Shown piece by piece: positions 6,692-10,888 of a stretch of DNA of 10,888 nucleotides. Both the position numbers and the translations under genes were made by a program. Position 1 is the stretch's first letter. Each line of letters starts with the position of its first letter. The stretch is from Bacteroidales bacterium. GTDB lineage: Bacteria > Bacteroidota > Bacteroidia > Bacteroidales > GCA-2748055. The notes beneath the pieces were generated by a model. That model was not told where the DNA came from. It searched no databases and worked only from the letters and a program-made list of their open reading frames with translations. The stretch lies in the NCBI GenBank assembly GCA_023135025.1, contig JAGLTY010000036.1, positions 1 through 10,888 of the forward strand, read 5' to 3'.

Positions 6692-7105
6692 GTGGGATTT
6701 AAAAGTTACTGTTTCAAAAAATCATTGTGGCTGTTCCATTTCGGAGGAGCCTCCTGTAACAACTGTGATATTGAGATCCTGGATTGCCTCACACCCAGGT
6801 ATGATCTGGAGCGATTTGGCATGCTGCTGGTGGGAAGCATCAGGCATGCCGATGTGCTGCTGGTCAATGGCTCCATCAATAAGAAGGATAAGCCCCGTCT
6901 GCTTGAAATATATGAACAAGCGCCAAAACCAGTGCTTGTGGTAGCCATTGGTGCCTGCGGGTGTACGGGGGGTATTTTTGCAGAGGGCAACACTTTCGCA
7001 GGTCCGGTAGACAAAATCATTCCAGTGGATGTATATATTCCGGGATGTCCCCCAAAACCCGAAGCGATCCTGGCAGGAATTGTAAAACTTCTTGGTAAAA
7101 ACTGA
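6692..7105 (+). CDS. Group 4 [NiFe] hydrogenase small subunit, NuoB/EchC/MbhJ-like
   Basis: This 137-residue protein carries the single [4Fe-4S] cluster next to the Ni-Fe site. Expected ligands are seen: Cys22 and Cys25 (GGASCNNCDIEIL), Cys89 in GACGCTGG, and Cys119 in IPGCPPKPEAI. The CxxC spacing in the first motif is that of group 4 hydrogenases, whereas NuoB of complex I has adjacent cysteines. It is short, as in Ech and Mbh, and lacks the extra clusters of soluble hydrogenase small subunits. The GTG at 6692 is used because an in-frame stop (6686-6688) lies two codons upstream and no earlier start exists. It sits 11 bases after the membrane subunit gene and 5 bases before the NuoC-like gene. 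Confidence 0.93.
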   Translation: MGFKSYCFKKSLWLFHFGGASCNNCDIEILDCLTPRYDLERFGMLLVGSIRHADVLLVNGSINKKDKPRLLEIYEQAPKPVLVVAIGACGCTGGIFAEGNTFAGPVDKIIPVDVYIPGCPPKPEAILAGIVKLLGKN

Positions 7106-7110
7106 TCAAT

Positions 7111-7557
7111 ATGGTCCTTAACGAACTGCAAAAAACCTTCGCAAAAGAGATTCTGGATTCAGAGGCCAGGAGTGAACGGCGTGTGACGCTTCGGATCGAT
7201 CCAGCTGCACTGATTCCCATATCTGTGCATCTTTTCAGAGAGCTTGGTTTCAGATTTATCATTGCCTCGGCACTCCATACAAAAAAAGGATTTGAGATCT
7301 ATTACCATTACAGCTACGACAGTACAGGTCTGGTCCTGAACCTGCATGTGATACTGGATCAAAAAAAACCGGAGATTGAATCCCTTTCCAATATGTTTGA
7401 AGCTACCAACTGGATCGAAAGGGAGATGCACGAACTGTTCGGGATAAACTTTCTTAACCATCCCAACCTGGAACAGCTATTATCTGAAGGAAACTGGGCC
7501 ACAGGGGAGTATCCATACCGGAAAACATTCAAATCAAATGAAGATGTGCAAGCATGA
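7111..7557 (+). CDS. Group 4 hydrogenase subunit, NuoC/EchD-like
   Basis: A 148-residue homologue of the 30 kDa subunit of complex I. The family signature is clear: WIEREMHELFGINFLNHPNL (about 115-134), equivalent to the ERE-x-x-DLFG-x-x-F-x-x-HP block. In complex I and Ech this protein packs against the large subunit and has no cofactor. It is shorter than bacterial NuoC, as usual in hydrogenases. The end of the gene overlaps the start of the large-subunit gene by 4 bases (ATGA), so the two are probably translationally coupled and made in equal amounts. Confidence 0.9.
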   Translation: MVLNELQKTFAKEILDSEARSERRVTLRIDPAALIPISVHLFRELGFRFIIASALHTKKGFEIYYHYSYDSTGLVLNLHVILDQKKPEIESLSNMFEATNWIEREMHELFGINFLNHPNLEQLLSEGNWATGEYPYRKTFKSNEDVQA

Positions 7558-8747
7558 GTAAACAGACATTGATACCGGTTGGACCTTACCACCCCCTCCA
7601 GGAGGAGCCTGAACTGTTCAAGCTTTACTGCGATGGTGAAATTGTTAAAGATGTAAAGTGGGAGACAGGTTATAACCACAGAGGTATTGAGAAACTGGCT
7701 GAAAAGAAGAGCTACGATGAAGTGTTTTTTCTGGTAGAAAGAATCTGCGGAATCTGCTCCACCTCCCATCCGTTTGCATTTGCCAATAGCGTGGAGGAGA
7801 TCGTGGGGGTGGAAATCACCAATCGTGCCAAATATATCCGGACCATTATAGGCGAACTGGAACGTATCCACAGTCACCTGCTCTGGGTAGGTCTTGCGGG
7901 CCATTTCCTGGGATACAATACCGTTTTTATGTGGGCCTGGAAATACCGTGAACCTGTCCTTGACCTGTTTGAAATGATTACCGGGAACCGGAACAGTTAT
8001 GCTATGTTTAAGGTGGGGGGTGTGCGAAGGGATATCGAGAATCAAAAGATCCCCGCCATTGAAGGGGTCCTTTCACTGGTAAAGAAAAAAACTGATTTGC
8101 TGGTGGGTGCTATAATGGACGATCCTGTGATCCACGCCCGCACCAAAGGGGTGGGAGTGCTTACCCGGCAGGATATTCTTGATTTCGCGGCCGTTGGACC
8201 TACTGCCAGGGCATCCGGAGTCGATATTGATGTACGGCGCGATGATCCATACGCTGCCTATCCACTGGTCAACTGGAAAGTGATCACTGCAGAAGCCGGA
8301 GATGTTTTTGCCAAGGCAGAAGTTCGGCTGCTGGAGATGTACGAATCCATCTCTATCATTGAACAGTGCCTGTCAGGATTGAAAAAAGAGAAGGAGGGGG
8401 ATGTGGATGTGAAGGTCAAACATATCCCGGAAGGCTATGGTACAGGTCGCACAGAGGCACCCCGCGGAGAGGTCTTTCATTTTGTGGTATCAGATGGTTC
8501 TAACTCCCCGGCAAGACATAAAATAAGGGCCCCCAGTTACACCAATATTGCCACTTTCAAAAAATCGTGTGTTGGACAAAGCATCTCCGATGCCACCATC
8601 TCCCTAGCTGCAGTGGATCCGTGTTACTGCTGTACCGAAAGGCTGGCGGTTGCAATTGACCGGCAGTCGGGCCATCGGATCATGAATGCAAAAGAGATCA
8701 TCAGTCACTCTGCATCTATCACTGACAAATTGCTTCAACATGAATAA
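7554..8747 (+). CDS. Group 4 [NiFe] hydrogenase large (catalytic) subunit, NuoD/EchE-like
   Basis: At 397 residues this is the catalytic subunit that binds the Ni-Fe(CN)2CO centre and interconverts protons and H2. Both metal-binding cysteine pairs are intact: RICGIC (Cys65, Cys68) and DPCYCC (Cys357, Cys360), which separates it from complex I NuoD, where they are lost. Other conserved blocks are GYNHRGIEKL (39-48), EAPRGE (301-306) and RHKIRAPSY (321-329). About 37 residues follow the last Ni ligand with no obvious protease-cleaved tail, so whether it is processed during maturation is unclear. No maturation genes (hyp) lie in the window. Length and motifs fit Ech/Mbh-like group 4; the exact subgroup cannot be assigned without a tree. 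Confidence 0.94.
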   Translation: MSKQTLIPVGPYHPLQEEPELFKLYCDGEIVKDVKWETGYNHRGIEKLAEKKSYDEVFFLVERICGICSTSHPFAFANSVEEIVGVEITNRAKYIRTIIGELERIHSHLLWVGLAGHFLGYNTVFMWAWKYREPVLDLFEMITGNRNSYAMFKVGGVRRDIENQKIPAIEGVLSLVKKKTDLLVGAIMDDPVIHARTKGVGVLTRQDILDFAAVGPTARASGVDIDVRRDDPYAAYPLVNWKVITAEAGDVFAKAEVRLLEMYESISIIEQCLSGLKKEKEGDVDVKVKHIPEGYGTGRTEAPRGEVFHFVVSDGSNSPARHKIRAPSYTNIATFKKSCVGQSISDATISLAAVDPCYCCTERLAVAIDRQSGHRIMNAKEIISHSASITDKLLQHE

Positions 8748-8750
8748 TCA

Positions 8751-10577
8751 ATGATCATGAACCAGGCCATACAAATCATCATTCTGCCCGTATTGATTGG
8801 AATCCTGTTGTTCCTGTTGCCATCTGCATTGAGGATGATCAAAGCCATCATTGCCATTGGCGTAATTCTCTTTACAGGATATCTGGCCATCTCACTTTTC
8901 GGTGCCGAAGATCTGGTATTCTCTATGGATTACTGGGCGTGTGCTGATAAATACTGTTCATTCTCACTGGATGGATTAAGCAGACTGATCATACTGTTTA
9001 TGAGCCTGCTCTCTCTACTGGTGGTTATCTATTCCACCAAATACCAAACTGCAGCTGCCATGCGTAACTATTACGCCTGGTTCCTGATCACCCTGGGATT
9101 CTCATATGGTGCCGTCCTTGCCAATAACCTGCTGCTTTTCCTTATTTGCTGGGGTATCCTTGGTATTTCGCTCTACAGGCTAATCCATGGCAAGGATGAA
9201 AAAAGCAGTGCTGCAGCCAAAAAGACCCTGGTGATTATCGGGGCGTCCGACGGGATCATGATCCTTGGGATTGCCATCATCTGGAGAGTTACCGGAACAC
9301 TGAATATGGACGAAATTGCCCTTCCCACAAGCGACCTGGTACGAACGGTAGCATGTCTTTCCCTGCTCATCGGAAGTTTCGCCAAAGCGGGAGCTTTCCC
9401 GTTTCATACCTGGATTCCCGATTATGCAGAAACTGCTCCCGCCACCTCTTCGGCCTACCTTCCTGCCTCTCTCGATAAGCTTCTGGGCATCTATTTTCTT
9501 GCCAGGATCACCACACAACTGTTTGTTATTGGCGACTGGATAAGATTCATCCTGCTTACCATCGGTGTAATCACTATCATCACCTCGGTGATGATGGCCC
9601 TAGTGCAACATAACTACAAGCGACTGCTCGGTTATCATGCGGTCTCCCAGGTGGGGTATATGGTTTTGGGATTTGGTCTGGGTTCCATGCTAGGGATTGC
9701 TGCCGGGCTGTTTCACATGATTAACCATGCCATTTATAAAGAGGGACTTTTCCTGGCGGCCGGCGCAGTGGAACAACAGAGCGGGAAAGAGGAGCTTGAA
9801 GATCTGGGTGGTCTGTCCAGGGCCATGCCGCTGACCTTCTTTGCAACCCTGGTATTTGCTCTCTCCATCTCAGGTATTCCACCATTAAACGGGTTCGCTT
9901 CCAAGTGGATGATCTACCAGGGGATCATTGATTTCGGTCACGGGACCGGCATCTCCAATCAACTCTGGATGATCTGGCTTGGCCTTGCAGTGCTGGGTTC
10001 AGCACTCACCCTGGCCAGCTTTATCAAGTTTACAGGAGGGATATTCCTTGGACGTCAGCAGAAAGAACCCTCGAAAATCAGGGAAGTTTCCCCGGTCATG
10101 TGGATTCCCATGCTTATCCTGGCATTGGTTTGCATCGGTTTCGGAGTGTTTGCCAGCAACCAGGTGGTTCCGAAACTCTTTATGCCGGTATCCGGAACAT
10201 TTGAATACACAGGAATCTGGGCATCATCCACGGTAGGTTTGCTGGTGCTGGTATCCATTGCCCTGGGAATAGTGATGTACCTCCTGGGCAACATAAAGAA
10301 TTTCAGAACCTCCGATAGTTTCGTGGGGGGAGAAAAGATCCAGGACGAAACCTCTTTTTCAACCCTGGAATTCTATAAAAGCATGCAGGAATTCAAATGG
10401 CTGGATGTCATGTACCGAAGGGCCAAAGATCGCTGGTTCGATCTGTATGACCTTTCGAGGCAGTTTATCTCCTGGCTGGGCGGCATTTTCAGCCGGCTCC
10501 ACACCGGAGTACTGCATGACTATACGCTATGGGTTTTTGCAGGTGTTGTGATCCTTTTGCTGTTGCTAATCACCTAA
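8751..10577 (+). CDS. Antiporter-like membrane subunit, NuoL/HyfB/MrpA-N-like
   Basis: A 608-residue protein with some 14-16 predicted membrane helices from the family of complex I antiporter-like subunits (proton_antipo_M domain). It should move H+ or Na+ across the membrane, driven by hydrogenase turnover. Recognisable residues include Lys212 and His219 (AKAGAFPFHTWIPDY), Lys243, His322, His326 and Lys330 (FHMINHAIYKE), and Lys385 (FASKW). The conserved Glu of helix 5, normally in a WE motif, is Gly135 here (ICWGILGISLY). After a SDSFVGGE segment the C-terminal region has a long charged amphipathic stretch (about 530-580) and a final membrane helix, longer than a minimal antiporter subunit. 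Two start codons (8751 and 8757) are possible; the first is 3 bases after the large-subunit stop. Confidence 0.9.
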   Translation: MIMNQAIQIIILPVLIGILLFLLPSALRMIKAIIAIGVILFTGYLAISLFGAEDLVFSMDYWACADKYCSFSLDGLSRLIILFMSLLSLLVVIYSTKYQTAAAMRNYYAWFLITLGFSYGAVLANNLLLFLICWGILGISLYRLIHGKDEKSSAAAKKTLVIIGASDGIMILGIAIIWRVTGTLNMDEIALPTSDLVRTVACLSLLIGSFAKAGAFPFHTWIPDYAETAPATSSAYLPASLDKLLGIYFLARITTQLFVIGDWIRFILLTIGVITIITSVMMALVQHNYKRLLGYHAVSQVGYMVLGFGLGSMLGIAAGLFHMINHAIYKEGLFLAAGAVEQQSGKEELEDLGGLSRAMPLTFFATLVFALSISGIPPLNGFASKWMIYQGIIDFGHGTGISNQLWMIWLGLAVLGSALTLASFIKFTGGIFLGRQQKEPSKIREVSPVMWIPMLILALVCIGFGVFASNQVVPKLFMPVSGTFEYTGIWASSTVGLLVLVSIALGIVMYLLGNIKNFRTSDSFVGGEKIQDETSFSTLEFYKSMQEFKWLDVMYRRAKDRWFDLYDLSRQFISWLGGIFSRLHTGVLHDYTLWVFAGVVILLLLLIT

Positions 10578-10589
10578 TCTGATCAAAAC

Positions 10590-10888
10590 ATGGAATTAAC
10601 AATTTCCATCATACTGGGATTTATGATCATCGGAGCGATCTACGCAATCCATGCAAAAGATCTTCTCTCGGCTGTCATAGCCATGGGTACTGTGGGCTAT
10701 AGCCTTGTGATCTGTTTCCTGTTGCTTAAGGCTCCCGACCTGGCCATTGTTCAAATCGTGATAGAAACCATCACCCTGGTGATCATGGTGGCAGTGGTGT
10801 TGGATAGCACCAGGAAGGAGTTAGAGGTTCCCTTCGACAGGAAATCCCTGCTCAATACAAACGCTGGATTTATCGTTTTTACCGGGTT
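10590..10888 (+). CDS. MbhD / MrpA-C-terminal-like subunit (3' end beyond window)
   Basis: The first 99 residues of a small membrane protein are present; the frame is open at the window edge. It has three hydrophobic helices (about 5-22, 25-46, 52-70). Residues 47-60 read KAPDLAIVQIVIET, close to the APDLA-x-x-Q-x-x-VET block of the C-terminal part of MrpA and of the hydrogenase subunit MbhD (DUF4040 type). In Mrp antiporters and in Mbh this subunit belongs to the Na+-translocating module. It starts 12 bases after the antiporter-like gene and continues the operon, implying that further Mrp/Mbh-type genes lie downstream. Confidence 0.8.
   Translation, partial: MELTISIILGFMIIGAIYAIHAKDLLSAVIAMGTVGYSLVICFLLLKAPDLAIVQIVIETITLVIMVAVVLDSTRKELEVPFDRKSLLNTNAGFIVFTG

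Noticed and set aside
7359..8045. Long open frame on the - strand opposite the NuoC/NuoD-like genes (228 codons)
   Set aside because: It is a shadow of strongly conserved genes on the + strand and its translation shows no recognisable domain.
7554..8747. Interpretation of the 5748-10577 cluster as respiratory complex I
   Set aside because: The NuoD-like protein keeps both CxxC Ni ligands and the NuoB-like protein has CxxC rather than adjacent cysteines, so this is a hydrogenase.
7103..10584. TGATCA repeated at several gene ends (near 7103, 10580, also 5725 and 2575)
   Set aside because: The hexamer is favoured by TGA stop codons and is short; no consistent spacing or structure supports a regulatory role.

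Overview
The window looks like a chromosomal segment of an anaerobic or facultatively anaerobic Bacteroidota (Bacteroidales/Marinilabiliales-like) bacterium. This is inferred from moderate GC, the near absence of Shine-Dalgarno sequences before good start codons, and the protein types. No rRNA, tRNA, CRISPR array, insertion sequence or phage gene is visible. Almost all of the window is coding.

Left region (1-2577, + strand). Three closely spaced genes form a likely operon. The first is the 3' part of a leucine-rich-repeat protein that ends in a Cys / hydrophobic helix / basic cluster tail. The second, 4 bases on, is a CPBP-family (CAAX-type) intramembrane glutamic protease. The third is a phosphotriesterase-family metal-dependent hydrolase with a lipoprotein signal peptide. 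The LRR tail resembles the Cys-containing C-terminal sorting signals (MYXO-CTERM type) that CPBP proteases ('myxosortases') are known to process, so this may be a dedicated substrate-protease pair.

Middle region (2578-3411). The redox repressor gene rex lies on the - strand; its stop codon directly abuts the stop codon of the phosphotriesterase gene. The AT-rich divergent region between rex and the next operon holds two clear Rex-operator-like palindromes and one weaker one. One of the clear sites overlaps the preferred rex start codon. Rex senses NADH/NAD+, so both rex and the rightward operon are predicted to be derepressed when NADH is high.

Right region (3412-10888, + strand, running off the window). 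Nine tightly packed genes encode a membrane-bound group 4 [NiFe] hydrogenase: NuoH-like membrane anchor, NuoB-like small subunit, NuoC-like subunit, NuoD-like large subunit with intact Ni-binding CxxC pairs, a large NuoL/MrpA-like antiporter subunit and the start of an MbhD/MrpA-C-terminal-like subunit. Three electron-input genes come first: homologues of the sulfhydrogenase beta and gamma (AsrA/AsrB-like) subunits, the latter an FAD/NAD(P)-binding flavoprotein with a 2Fe-2S site, and a HycB/CooF-like ferredoxin reduced to two clusters. The inferred flow is NAD(P)H -> FAD -> Fe-S clusters -> small subunit -> Ni-Fe site (H2), coupled to ion movement through the membrane arm. Control by Rex fits a role in disposing of excess NADH as H2 (or the reverse). 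The combination of a sulfhydrogenase-type diaphorase with an Ech/Mbh-type membrane hydrogenase under Rex control is the most notable system in the window.
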